Positions 1-12,466 of a stretch of 64,000 nt of DNA are shown here, in pieces (position 1 is the stretch's first letter; every line of letters starts with the position of its first letter). A model generated the notes under the pieces. The model searched no databases, was not told where the DNA came from, and saw only the letters and a list, made by a program, of their open reading frames with translations. Position numbers and translations under genes: made by a program. Source of the DNA: Nageia nagi. Taxonomy: Eukaryota; Pinophyta. The stretch lies in assembly GCA_050084985.1 (NCBI GenBank), contig JBITNC010000001.1, forward strand, positions 153,388,001-153,452,000, written 5' to 3'.

Positions 1-2
1 TA

Positions 3-287
3 ATTACTCAGGTCATTGAGGTTTTGAGTCTTAAATATGGGGTCAATGATGTTGGAAATTCAAGAAGAATGGAAATCATAGCAAATAACATTATTGAAGA
101 GCTGCACGAGGATGGGTGGGAGGGGTTGGATGGCATGCTTAAGGAATTCCACTTGAAGATCTTAAATTTCCATGGCCTTGCCCAAGTGTAGTTTCTAAAT
201 AGTATAATGGATGAGAGGGATGAGAAAAAGTCTAAAATGAGGGGACGGTGGATAGGAGTGAGTGAGAGATGTTCACTAAAAGTGTAG
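3..287 (+). pseudogene. Unidentified ORF remnant running in from left edge
   Basis: An open frame enters from the left edge and runs 62 codons to a TAG at 189-191, then continues in the same frame for about 31 more codons to a second TAG. The translated text looks protein-like: it has an acidic, helix-prone middle containing SRRMEIIANNIIEELHEDGW and a basic stretch DERDEKKSKMRGRW after the first stop. The first stop is one transition from CAG, so this is probably one coding segment with a premature stop. I do not recognise the family. The upstream part lies outside the window. It could be a retroelement accessory ORF or a host gene fragment. Confidence 0.4.
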
Positions 288-307
288 AGACAAGAGGCAT
301 ACTCCTT

Positions 308-502
308 CTAGGCATGGAGATAAATAGAATTTGTGAGGTATTTTTTAGGTAAAGAGCACCAAAAGGATTTTGGTTTAGAATGAAGTGAAGAGATTATCTT
401 AGTTCTCCTTTTGGCTAGGAAGTGATGTTTCTTAGTCCTAAGGAGATGAAGGTAGGAGCAATGGAGCATAGTAGTGGAGGCGGATCTAGGGTTGCAAACC
501 AT
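308..502 (-). pseudogene. Possible LINE ORF2 linker fragment
   Basis: On the minus strand a 64-codon open stretch contains basic text followed by SKPKSFWCSLPKK. This resembles the segment between the endonuclease and reverse transcriptase domains of plant L1-type LINEs, where a conserved K-x-FW motif sits before the RT. The clearer RT of the same strand lies at higher coordinates (1,052-1,935), so this cannot be the collinear upstream part of that copy. It would be a second fragment or a rearrangement. Support is weak and rests on motif resemblance alone. Confidence 0.25.
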
Positions 503-1051
503 GGATCAACAAAGGTAGCAATGGGAATCTTTACATTTGATATGGAACCAAGCATTCATCAAATCATGGTGTAATTAGGAAAAATATGGCTGGACTCAAT
601 TTATGGAGATCTACAAGAAGTTCTCTACATAAAAAGCTAGTTTAAGGTTAAGAGGTTATGGAGGGGAGACCCAAGTAACCTAAATGTAGCAATCATAAAT
701 ATTTGCTCTAATAGATCTATGAAGCTCTACTTTTGAAGGTTGAAGATGATGAGTAGTTAATGAAATGCTAAAAGATAGAGGTTAGTTAATAGAGATAACC
801 ATAACTGAACTGGCTTTAGAATACCAACAACACCTATGTGCAATGAAGCCTAACAATGCAAGCCTCTTGGAAGAACATAACACAAGAAATGGATACCTCT
901 CATGGACCATGAATGAGTCACCAAATTATCAGAGTATATGTAGAAAGGAAGTGAACCTAAATATGCTCTCAAGATGGAGTGGTTATGTTGCAAATTTACT
1001 TTGTATAATGCATTATGGTATAGTTTGCTTACAATGGATCATCTACTGAAA

Positions 1052-1935
1052 CATGATGGTCTGAACCCTCTCAATACATGACCGTGCAATGAGTCTAGAA
1101 CTAGGGCCCCAAACCTCTAACCCATAGAGAACTATAGGGTTAACAAGGGTATCAAAGAGAAATTTTGTTGAAGGGATATCTTGAAAATGAAACTAGAAGC
1201 ATTGAAATTCTAGAATGGAAAGTGAAGCATATCCCTTACAAAGACGTGATTATGAAGCTAGTTTCAAGCTGAAAGATGGCCCTGAAAATTGAACACCTAG
1301 TTAGTGCAAGTAGTAAAGATGTCAACTATCTCACATTTATAGCACAAATTGTGTCTAAAAAAGTGACTCTAAAGGTATTAAAGATCATGATCTTAGTTTT
1401 ACTAAGATTAACTATGATATGTTTTTTGTTACAAAAACTAGAAAGTGCATCTAACTATTTCTAAAGACCCTTAAGGGTATGTGATAAGAGAATCACATAA
1501 TTTGCAAATAGAAGTATAGCAATTCGGATTTGATGAAGTAAACACCTATCTTTTGTTTGAGTGTGTAGTCCAAGAAATTCCTTAAGGTCATCAATATACA
1601 TTCCAAAAAGAGTGGGTAAAATGGAATACCCTTGCTTAACTCCAGTAGTGCTAGTGATCATGTCTAAAAAGTCATTCACAATTCAAAATCAAGCAACAAG
1701 TATCTCATAAAGCCTCATGATGGAAATAATAAATGTGTCAAAGATACCAATAGTACACATCTAAAAAAGTATCATATAATAATATCAAAGGCTTTTCTAA
1801 AATCAACAAAAGAATAAAAGACCTTGGAGAATATATGATAGATTACCTCAATGATAGCTCAAAGGGTGAAGATATGATCTATAGTCTAGTAATCCCTCCT
1901 AAATCTAACTTACCCTCTTAGGTAAGTGCTAGAAG
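1052..1935 (-). pseudogene. LINE (L1-like) ORF2 reverse transcriptase relic
   Basis: Read on the minus strand from 1,935 downward, three conserved non-LTR RT blocks appear in the right order. VDFRKAFD lies near 1,822-1,783. A block at about 1,679-1,461 resembles GVKQGCPLSPTLF followed by YADD, here decayed to GVKQGYSILPTLF and FANYVILLSH. A 33-codon stop-free block at 1,150-1,052 contains PIVLYGLEVWG, the usual LINE motif downstream of the RT palm. Stops and frameshifts separate the blocks and the catalytic YADD is changed to FANY, so the copy is dead. No endonuclease domain, 3' tail or target-site duplication was seen. Confidence 0.75.
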
Positions 1936-2889
1936 ATGAGTCCAATTTTTGGCCAAAACATCAAAGTGATTTCCCTAATTTTTAGGTTTGGTCACACTTC
2001 ATCTCAAAATTTGAAGCATTTAGAGTTCGAGTCTTGAAAAAGGTCACTTGGGTAAAAATATAGTTCTCGATATCTAATTTTCAAATATGTAATTTATTCT
2101 AATTTATTAATTTTTTATTGGCCTTGATTGTTATTTCAAAAAGTGCTCATATCTAAAAAGCATAATTTGACCTAAACTTATCATTTTTTTATTAAAGGGT
2201 TAATTTTGTATAAAAAAAGGGAGAGCTTATAAAGATCTTCCCAAATATTTTACAAAGGAGTTCAGCTATAATTATCCAATAACTATCTAATAATATCTTT
2301 ATGAAACCCACTAGTTCTACTATAACATAAATTATCTCTATGCTAAAATAAAAGGACTTTATTTAACATAGAAAGTGAGATCACTATAATATTTCTAGGT
2401 AGCTAGAAAAATTTGTAGAAAACAAAAAACTAGTTACTCTTATAGCATAATGTCACATTATAACTAGGAGTCTAAGCCCCAAGATCACTTGTAAAATCCT
2501 TCAGTGAGCTAGCACAAAACTTCCAAAATACTTGTACTCCTCAAAATTGTTATCCATAAGATCTAATGAATTCCACCCTACTTTGAAGTTGCTTTAATTT
2601 TTCAATAGAAATTTTTGCTCAACAAAGTTTTTCTTATAAAACCTTACATCGATTTTCTTAAGAATTATATCTCTAAATCTTGGGTTTGGGCTAAGAATCT
2701 CATAGTTACCACTGCATTCCCCTTGCTTGTTGGTTGCTTTTGCAACCATTTCATTATGAATTTTGATGCTTAAAAGTTTTCTTTGTTGTTTTCAAATTTC
2801 TTATCTGCATTAGGGGAATTAGATTCCATCTTCTTCATCTCTTTCACTATTTCCTTCTAACAAGTTTTGTGGTTTATTTTAATTAGTTT
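1936..2889. other. AT-rich intergenic DNA, nothing recognised
   Basis: No coding segment, structured repeat or RNA gene could be supported here on either strand. Confidence 0.5.
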
Positions 2890-4522
2890 TTGTTAACTTT
2901 GTTTCTACTCTGGCTCCTTAGAGAAAGTCTTAATTCTCTTGTAGAAATTACCAATTTCTCTAATTTTGAATTTATTTGGGGGGGGGGACTTCTTTTCCAA
3001 GTTAATCACTTGAATGTTATTTTTAATGAAAGTGGAGTTGGGTTCAAATTCTCCCATCATAGCTTTTTACCTCTCTGTTTCTTCATATTTGCTCTCTTAT
3101 TTAGAGAGAAAGTCTTTCTCCATGTATCTTACATCCTCATATAACCCTTTTTCTTTAAGGATAGATTTTTCTTTCTTGATTTTAGTTGCACTCCTAGTCA
3201 TCCTTACATTGGTGGTGCCAAATGTAGGATCTCCAAGTGTGACATCTTTTTTAATTCCTTATTCTCAAATTTTTGCATTCTCCTTTCCTTCAACTAAAGG
3301 AGATTCATATCTATATACATAATTAGTAAACCCTACTTTCTTTTTCTTCTTATATGAAAACTAACTCTTCTTTAATGAGTCATTCAGTCCCTCTCTTTCT
3401 TTTATTTCTACTATGAAAATGTCAAAGAGAGCCTCTAATAAACTTAGATAACATTGTTCATTTGAATCAATTTTTTGAGGAGTTTGTTCTTCAAATATTC
3501 TAAGCTCAACTCTATCCTTCATTACCTTAGAATATATCACTAGGTATAGTGATAAGTTTCTTGCTTTGCTCCTAGTTCTACCTTCAATCCTAATAGTATA
3601 TTTAGTATCATTAATTTGCTTTCCATAATGGATGTTTGAAAGTACTATCTCCTCTCTTTTTCCCAAATATGATTCCCTTTGTTCCTAGATAATTGATCAT
3701 GTGGAATTAACTTTCGATGAGTCTTCTTGGCTCTACACATTGATCCTTCTATTCTTTGTTCTTCCTTGGAAGTATTTATAATTTGTATGCATGGTTGTAG
3801 ATTTTTTGTACTTTTAAACAATCTGGGTCTAGCCTCTTTAGCTAGAATCTTCTATTTTTCTCTCTTCTAAAAAAGAGTCTTTATTTTTATGTGACATACT
3901 GAAGGAATTTGTTTTTTGTGATACCCTTTCTCCTACCACCTTTCATTCCCCATTTGGTCATAAAACTAAGCAAGATGTCTATCACTTCCTCCTCCTTAAT
4001 TGACATATTTTTATTTTCAACCCCTTATACTCTCTTTCATTCATTTGCTCTTATGAGATGATATTCATAAGTTCCTCTGAAGCTTATGATGTAGTCTCCT
4101 TATCCTTATTAGTTCCAAGATGTTTGACTCTAATTCCTCTCTTATTTGCTTCTATCTTGTCATATATGATTTCATTGCACTGAGAACACTTATATCTGAA
4201 GGCTCTTTACTTTTGATTTAGTTTGCACACTTGAGCTTTGCTCTTTTGTAAGTTTTTGGGTTGGACTTCTAGAGGATTAAGCTTGTGCTTAAGCCCCAAA
4301 GTCTAAGTCAAAAACTCTACCTCTTACTCTAATTTTGATTCTAGAATATTTCTTTAGTTTGTTCATAACAACTTTATCATAAACTAATTTAAAGATTGAT
4401 TCATATAGTGGAACTAATGTTATATTTTGTTTAACCTTATTTATCAATATGGCCATGGAATTGAAAATAAAGTATGGAAAATTTACTCTATTTGTATCCA
4501 AGAATATGAAATGGTTCAACAT
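2890..4522 (-). pseudogene. Unidentified lysine-rich minus-strand relic
   Basis: Several minus-strand open segments suggest one decayed coding unit. From 4,522 to 4,289 there is a 77-codon stretch beginning LNHFIFLDTNRVNFPYFIF. From 3,666 to 3,361 there is a 101-codon acidic/basic stretch. Below 3,330 comes lysine-rich text containing GDPTFGTTNVRMTRSATKIK, then a heptad-like E/K-rich end near 2,900-3,000. The plus-strand open frames over 2,890-3,322 look like shadows of this. A globular N-terminal part followed by a basic, coiled-coil tail also describes the relic at 45.9-48.9 kb, so the two may be one family. I do not recognise a named domain. Confidence 0.3.
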
Positions 4523-5135
4523 AAAGAAATGGAGGCTTAGAGAATTCTATATCTATCTTTCAATGTGACCTACTTGATTAGATCTATCGCAAAATCTCTC
4601 CATGGTTTGGGGATTGAGTATCTTAATATGCCTTTTTCATAGTTTTCTAACTTCTTTGATTTCATTATCTACTAGAAGAATTTGTATCTAGCTTCTAATT
4701 TCTTAACTTTTTGCATCCTTTTAACTATAATCCAGGGAAACTTTTAGTGGGCTATTTGGCTAATCATGGCTATAATTTGGGATTCCTAATTTTTGATTTG
4801 GATAATATAATACATAGTCACTCCCACATTAATACCAAAATTTGATAATTTCTTTTAAAATATTCATCATGGTAGCCAACAATTCTATAAGTATTTTTAA
4901 TTTTTAAAAATATATTAGCCTTCTATTCTAATCCTATTTGGTGAATTTTCACCTTGAAATTTAAAAAAATAAAATTAATCTCATCGAAATAGCCACCTAT
5001 AGGTTAGTATATATATATATACATATGTAAATCTCATCCCATACCATCAATTAATCACATCATAAATGAAGCTAAAACTTTACATATAAATCGTTTCTTA
5101 GTCATGAGTTTTTATAAGATTGTAATTGATTTGTA
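4523..5135. other. AT-rich intergenic DNA
   Basis: No gene was recognised. A short (TA)n run lies at about 5,010-5,025. Confidence 0.5.
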
Positions 5136-6020
5136 ACATTTTGATCTACAAGAAGTTTAGTTACTTAGGTTCTATAATGAGTCTAGAATCTCCCTCATTG
5201 CATTTAGTTCAAATACTCCATTCTTCTATTCCATTAGGATCCTTTAAATATACCATCAATCTGAAACCTCCATGTATAAGTAAATTATGTTTATACTTGA
5301 ATATTCAAAATTCTTTATAACAAAAACATGGATAAATGAACTGCATTTACACCAAAATTGTATAAATGAAGTACATTTACATAAAGTAAATGAATAAGAT
5401 TTCTACCCAAATTGATCAAAATAAACTTCATTTATACCCAAACTTGTAAAATTATTTATAACAAAAAATGGATAAAAGAACTGCTTTACACCAATAATTT
5501 ATAAAAGAAATCAATTTATACAAAGTAAACATTACACCCATTTTAATCTACAATAAGTTTAACTGGTCAAGTTCTACAAGTAGTCATGAACCTCCCTCAT
5601 TATATTTGGTCCAAAATCTCCATTATTGAATTTGTTCTAAATCCTCCAAATTAATGATTGGTCCAAAACCTCTATGTATAAACTAAATGTACTTACATAA
5701 TATAAACAAGCAATGTTTACTTCCAAACTAGTTTAACCAATCTACATTTACACCAAAACATTTAAAATTCTTTATAATAAAAAATGGATAAATTCATTAT
5801 GTTTACACTTGTAATGTACAAATGAAGTGCATTTACAAGAAGTAAATGAATAATGTTTACATCAAAATCAGTCTAAACAAACTATGTTTATACTAGAACT
5901 TACAAAATTTTTTACAACAAAAAAGATAAATAAATTACATTTACACAAGAAATTTATAAACAAATTGCATTTGTAAAAAGTAAATGAATAAAATTTACAC
6001 CTATTTTTAAATGCAATAAG
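5136..6020. repeat. Nested imperfect tandem repeats, about 140 bp inside about 400-460 bp
   Basis: A TTCTTTATAACAAAAA-like block recurs at 5,311, 5,452, 5,768 and 5,908, giving spacings of 141, 316 and 140. Each occurrence is followed by an ATAAATGAACTGCATTTACACC-type sequence. A second block, TGATCTACAAGAAGTTTA-like, occurs at 5,141 and 5,544 and is followed in both places by CTCCCTCATT and CCTCCATGTATA-like text. The whole is best read as a larger unit duplicated, each copy holding two ~140-bp subrepeats. Nothing coding was seen. Confidence 0.7.
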
Positions 6021-8577
6021 TTCTAAATGATTTACAATTTTTTTTTTTGCTAATTTCTACATTTATTTTTAAAATATGTATAAAATTCACCTACCAATTT
6101 ACATAGTAGATTTATTTTTCTTGTTAATTTAGCCATCATTTCTAATTAGGTTTCAAATAAATTCACCAAAATTTTATAATTCACTTAAGATATTATAAGT
6201 CAAATATTTATAAGAATTCATTGCCAATCATTGAAGTGACTTGAAGAGATTCTTGAGCCATAATGATAAGTTTTAAAGTAAATTAGAGAAATCAAATTGC
6301 AAATTAGAAATTGTAAAATCATTAACTAGACTCTACAAAATAAAAATATCCTTTAAAAAAGGTTTAAATTAACCTTATTTTAGGCTCTAAGGCTAACATT
6401 TACCCTCATTCTACAAGATCCTTAATTTTCAAAAGTCACTTGGGTTATTATTTTTTTAGTTTTTGAGCCTCTTATCTTTCATGAATAGTTGAATATATTT
6501 TTTCATTTTAGTTTAGATGTTGGATTCTAAATAATGGAAAGAATTTTTATAATCATCAAGGTTAATCCTAACCCTTATCAAGTTCAAGATAAGTATCAAT
6601 CTCCCCAAAACCATTGAGTTTTTATGAGCCTTTTGGGAAGGAATTCATAATAAAATTTAAAGGGTTAAAACTTATCAAATATGTGTATAAAGTATCATCT
6701 TCCTTATTTTAATTAGATATATTTAGATTTAAAACTATGATACTTAATTGTTAAATCTTACCTACCCTAGTTTGTAGCAAATTATCTTATTGCCCCATCT
6801 TAGTCATATTTAACACTACATCAAACTTGGGCTTTGACAACAGTTCTAATCCACTATGATAGGAATTTAATGGTAGTTTTTTTCCCATATTATATGAGGG
6901 TGTAGTAATTTTAATTTGTTAATTACAATCAGCTTAGTATCTTCATACAAAGGTGGGTACTAAAGTATTATCTTATAATACATATGACTATTATCTTAAG
7001 GTGCTATTTTAGTAATAAAATATATAAAATTATAATAAAATAATATAGGTATGTAACCATCATAGTATATAATATGAATTTGGTTATAAAACACCATCTC
7101 ATGATTGTATTTGTAAAAACAATATAGGCTAGCAAGATGATGCTTACAAGTTTACCTAAAATTACACTCATTTCTTATCAAACATAGGTTGGCAATGCAA
7201 TGCTCATAAGTCTTTGAGGAGTGTTTCATGTATATAAAAGGAATTACATGCATATAACATTCTCTCATTCGGATTTATCATTCTCAATTTGGAATTTACA
7301 TTCTCATCATGGGAGGTGACCTTCTTCAAGTATAACTTGTTGAATGTTCTCAAATAAAATAAATTGAAACTTTATAGGAGTTGATGTAAAAAGGAGGACT
7401 CCAACATTTCTTTAAATCCTTTAGAGGTTTTAACACAAATATTTCTTAGCAAGTACTCCAAACATGGAATAATGACAAAGTTGTAGTTAAAGACTTTGAA
7501 TTCAAATTCAATTCGTGGAAGTTGAAGCAAATGCAATAGGTCTCAAACCAAAAGGAAAGGGAGTAAAGACTAAAGATAAACAAAGTAAAAAGGATATAGA
7601 GTAGTTTGAGATGAAATTCATAAAGATTACAAAGTTATATGGAAGGTATCACATAGAAAGCCTTTCCAAATTTAGTTCAAACTTTGTAAGTGATTATTAG
7701 GTACATCATACTACAAGGTAGATATAAGATGATTTTGGACTATCATTTTGCACACATGAGTCATTTTTGTAGCATAGAAAAGGTTATTTTCCTTTTCTTC
7801 TTGGATAATTCATTGTAAATTTCTATCTTCAATGCAAGTAAATTATATAACATAGTTCCCTTGCACTAGGGATTTATTTTGATTGTTTATACTCATGCTT
7901 TGATAGGCAAACTACCTAGACACATCCCTAAGATTGACCCAAATTTAGGTTCTTACCTCTAGAGATTTGAATCAAATGAATATATACCATTAGCTCTAAT
8001 ATTTTAGAAATGGAGGTCATTTGGAAATGTGGTGTATTCTAAAGATCATCAGGGTAGAGTGAATAAGTGGAAAGAATCCACACATATAGTGGCATCCAAT
8101 ACTTGAAGAAATTTGGAGTGAAAAATACCCATGCCAAAGTGAGGCAAAGTAGTTAGAAGCACCTAAGCAAGGAAAAGACATAATAACAACAAAATGATGG
8201 GAATTTTGGAATTGATACACAAGCTAAGTATATACGCTACAATATTTACTTTTTATCATTTAACTACATTCAGTGGATTATGCTATGATGTAATCAGTTT
8301 ATGGTTATTTTATAGATATATTCATAGATTATGATTATTTTGTAGACATATTAATATCCTCTTATACTTAATGTATTTTCATAGTGGCATATATTATAAG
8401 CATTTATAGACATACATTCAAAATTATATATAATGTAACTATTGATAGACATGAATTCAAAATATTGAATGCAATGAATAGTTGTATAACAAAAAAACAT
8501 CATACTATTTGAACAAATGGAATATGCATACATTAATATAGATAGCGTTAAATTTGTTAGTGTCTTATATCCATGTA
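6021..8577. other. AT-rich DNA, possible old LTR promoter near 7.2 kb
   Basis: No coding unit was recognised. A TATATAAAAG box at about 7,230, followed by a pyrimidine-rich ACATTCTCTCATTC stretch, resembles an LTR promoter, but no LTR ends or partner copy could be found. Minus-strand open stretches at 8,017-8,220 and 8,351-8,533 show no recognisable protein. Confidence 0.35.
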
Positions 8578-9660
8578 GCCATGTAGGTATAGTGAAATAG
8601 GTTTATGAATACTTCAAATTCATAAATGAACCCATAATGAACTAGTATACATTTATGGTTAAATGCAACCATAATGCACCTATATTGTCTTACCTTATCT
8701 AAAGATACTTACATGAATTTTTTGTATAACATTAACCATGAATACTTTAGGCATGGGATACAATATGTAGATAACATTTATAGCTTGTAATTAAATAATG
8801 TAGAATCCAAAAAAATTATACCATTTTCTCCATGTAAGCTTAAAGTGAACAATTTATAATACATTTTTATTAGTTGTGTTCGATATCTACATGAAATAAA
8901 AATACTTTATAAAAAGCATACCAATAAAACCTGATGTTATAATGTGGAATTATTTTCTTGATGCTTATATATTTCATTACAAAATGGGGCATGGAAATTC
9001 AAGGATAAATAACTAGATATATTTTTCTCTCATATGTAGTTATGATAATAGCCTTGATAAACATTTATATTAAATATATCTATGTAGGTCTATTAATGAA
9101 AGGGGGCTATTAATACTTTTATTATCAAATTAATTGTACAATGAAATACTATACATGTATGGTTGACCTTATAGTTCATTATGAGCATATAGGTAAAGCA
9201 AAAGAATGTTCAAATATAACCCACAATGCACCTATATTGTCTCACTTAGTCCAAAGATACTCGCATGAATTTTTTGTATAATATCATCCATGGACACTTC
9301 AGGCATGGGATGAAATATGCAAATAGCATTCATAGCTTACAATTAAATAATACATAATCTAAAAAAATTATTGTTTTTTTTCTATGTAAACTAAAAATGA
9401 TCAATTTATAATACATGCTTATTAGCTATGTCAGTCATCTAGATGAAGTAAAAAGAATTTATAGCTACCATTTCAATAAAACCTGATGTTGCAATATGGA
9501 ATTGTTTGCTTGGTGCCTGTAGATTTCATAACAAAATGAAGCATGGATATTCAAGGATAAATAACCAAATATGATTTTATTTTGTATACAATTATGATAA
9601 TAACCTTGATAAACATGTATAAAAAATGTAGCTATGCAACTAATATACCACAAAAAAAAT
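8578..9660 (+). pseudogene. Tandem pair of PPR-protein C-terminal (E-motif) relics
   Basis: Two diverged direct copies of about 500-550 bp (roughly 8,578-9,080 and 9,081-9,660) each carry decayed text of a plant pentatricopeptide repeat protein. The second copy reads TCMVDLIVHYEHIGKA near 9,150, then IKPDVAIWNCLLGACRFHN near 9,480, matching the last PPR motif and the start of the E motif of PLS-class PPR proteins. The first copy has IKPDVIMWNYFLDAYIFH at the equivalent place near 8,930. PLS-class PPR proteins act in organelle RNA editing, but these copies are full of stops and cannot function. Similar text recurs at 18.6 kb and 38-40.4 kb. Confidence 0.7.
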
Positions 9661-9674
9661 TGTAAATCATAAAG

Positions 9675-10335
9675 TGTGTAAAATACAATTTATAAAATGA
9701 TCTATAAGATAAGAAAAGATAGATATGTACACTATATTAGATACTATAAATATACATAAAAAGCATGCACTAGATATGAAGTGTATGTTTAATCCTTCAA
9801 AGAAAATGGCAATGAATATTCAAAGGATTGGGATCAGATTAGAGACAAGGTCATCATATATCTTTGCATGTATGAATCAATATCCTCAACCACCAAAATC
9901 TATAACCCTTGATCCTCAATACACACATCATTAATAGCATTGAATATGTAGAATTATAGAGTGAATCAAATATAGAAAGTTTTAGAGCTCAAAGCAAAAC
10001 AATTTCTCATAATAGGTGATGTCAAGAGACACTATTGCTTAATAAATATTATAGTATACAACCACCTATCAAAGATCTTGTCATGTCAAAGAGTTTTTAT
10101 CTATGAAGGTAAACCTATTCCACTTAAATATATAGCTTGCAAGGACAAATAAAGGAGTGAAGTTTGACATCTAGAAATAATATAATCATTGTTTTATTCA
10201 AGCTACTTTATAATATGAACCATGATAAATAATATAACATTCAATATAACACATGGTATTATATTGTAATAAGTCATTTAGAAATTATAAATATGATTTA
10301 TTAAATGAATAATAAATCATTTTTATGCATCTCCA
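9675..10335 (-). repeat. 3' LTR of the pol-less element
   Basis: About 661 bp, alignable over its whole length with 17,619-18,311 through shared blocks such as AATTTATAAAATGATCTA, GATAGATATGTACACT and AACCATGATA. On the minus strand it starts TGGAGATGC, one base off the TGTAGATGC of the 5' copy, and ends ACACA. The two copies are clearly more diverged from each other than are the LTRs of the 18.9-36.5 kb element, so this insertion is older. Confidence 0.75.
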
Positions 10336-10351
10336 TTTTATCCCTCTTTGG
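10336..10351 (-). other. Polypurine tract of the pol-less element
   Basis: On the minus strand CCAAAGAGGGATAAAA sits directly before the 3' LTR start. It resembles AAAAAGGGGCAAAA, which precedes the 3' LTR of the large Tat element. Confidence 0.6.
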
Positions 10352-12466
10352 ATGTGGAATGAAAAGCATTAAAATTGCATAATCCAAGGAAGTTTAGAGA
10401 AGAGAAGAAAATTTTCAATAGTAAAGTGGACTTCCCTTCTTCAATATATATGTCGAGTATGATATTTCTTTTTTCCCCTTTTGGTATTGTACTTTCCCTC
10501 ACTATAGCTTTTTCAAGGAATCCAGCCAAAAATAAGAATCTATGTATGAGGAGAGTACCTCTATTTGGGTCCTACTCTCCTAGATAAAACCTTTTTGAGA
10601 ATAATCCAACATAATACCCACATAGATCACATACTATGAAATAATAATCAATTGAAATAGCAAGAATAAAATAAATATAATATCCATTGTATTACTATGG
10701 TATTTGATACATAGTTTTATTTAACCATGATTATCAAGCTAATGAGTTCATTATGAGGTCTATGAGAGATTTTTCTCATGGATTGACCATGGCCTTGAAA
10801 ATATTTGTTAGCATAACATTGAATTTTTATCCATAATGAGATAATTTCATTTGAATTCCATAAAAAGTACCCAATATTCAAATATGCATTGGCCTTAATT
10901 ATCAATTTAGCACATTTGATCTCACTAAATTGATTGACTTTATTGATTTTCAAAGTAAAAGTATGTCATTGATAGGGTTAGTTTTGTAAAATTTTGTAAC
11001 CATGTATTTTGTGATTTTGTTTAGCATTCCCATTATAGTGCATATTTATGAAATAATAGCATTTTCAAACAAATATTCAAGGATTTATAGCATGCCTAAT
11101 TTGCAATGAATTTGTAGTATAAAAACAATGTTAACAACATGGAAATAATAATATCAAATCTACAAAATTTAATCACAATCAATTGAAATTAGGTAATAAT
11201 GTTTGGCATCATAGAGACCATGAAATAACATTTCTAAATATCATAACATTTTCTACATAAGCATTAATTTACCCATTTTGACCCTATATGTGTTTGGTCT
11301 ATGCATAAGTCATATAAACATATGATTAGCCATTTTGAAGAATTAAAACCATGAGAGCAGTATGGACATTTGAAAGAATCCACAATTTTGCATTAATCAT
11401 GTTGTTAATAGAGTTAAAATGGAAACATTGATCATTTAGAAAAAGACAATATTCAATTGGTATCATGACACTGCATTTTAGATATTCAATATTCTATTAA
11501 CATGTATCTATTCAAAAATTAAAATTTTGCACATGCCTTTATTTTTACAATTTAAATTTTCATCTTTTCCATCATGTAACATCTATCATGTATACTTAAT
11601 TTGAATCAGTGGAAATAGAATTACAATCTAACACTTGAATCACTTTCTAGTTTTTCATAGATCATGTTGTTAAGAACATCCATTTAATATAAATATTCAT
11701 GAAAAATGGAACATAATAAATTTCACTATAAACACATAATGTAAACATTCAATATGATCATATTTACCTTTTTTATCATCATGATTTGGATCACATGACA
11801 ATTTAACATTTTGGATATCATTACAAGAATGGAATCAACAAATTAGCTTTTCAAAAAGAGGTTATGATCAATTAACATAATTTCCTTCATTTTTCTCATA
11901 TTACCCATCATGTTAAAATTGACATCTCAGAGTGCACTCATTTATGTTAGGGTTTAGGTGAAAATTGAATAAAAATGAGGTTCCATGTTGGCATTTATCA
12001 TTTTTCTTTTATCTTTTTCCTATCTGGTGATCACTACAATGTTTCTTTGCATTATTATTGATATCCTTGCCCCTAGCAATTGGATTTTGGTTACTTACAT
12101 GCTAAGATGGTGGATGACGCATACATACTATGGATATGCCTCTAACTAGGCATAAGGGACACATTACCAAGTACCTTCATAGCCTTCCTTTTGACCATGC
12201 GAAAAGACTTTATTCCTTTCTATTTATTTTTCAAAATTTAATTTCATTCATTTGGAATTTTCATCCAAATTTTATTTTATTGTGAAAATCCTATGGCATA
12301 TTTTAACCTTCTATTTAAATTTTTTTTTGCTTCCTAGCTAGGTCATTTAGGTTTTAACTTTGCTATTTCCCTTTATTAGTTAGTTTGCATTTTTTCACTC
12401 ATATAACTTTGGCTAAATGCAAGTTTTAGTTTGATTTATCATAATTATTAATGTGAATTTGGGTTT
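10352..12466. other. Spacer between polypurine tract and PMD gene
   Basis: About 2.1 kb of AT-rich DNA inside the pol-less element. Short open frames occur on both strands but none is recognisable. A GTG-rich patch with CCCCTAGCAATTGG lies at about 12,070. Confidence 0.45.

Noticed and set aside
7380-7700. Text like FEFKFNSWKLKQMQ, considered as copia gag
   Set aside because: Only one short phrase fits, with no RT, integrase or LTR around it.
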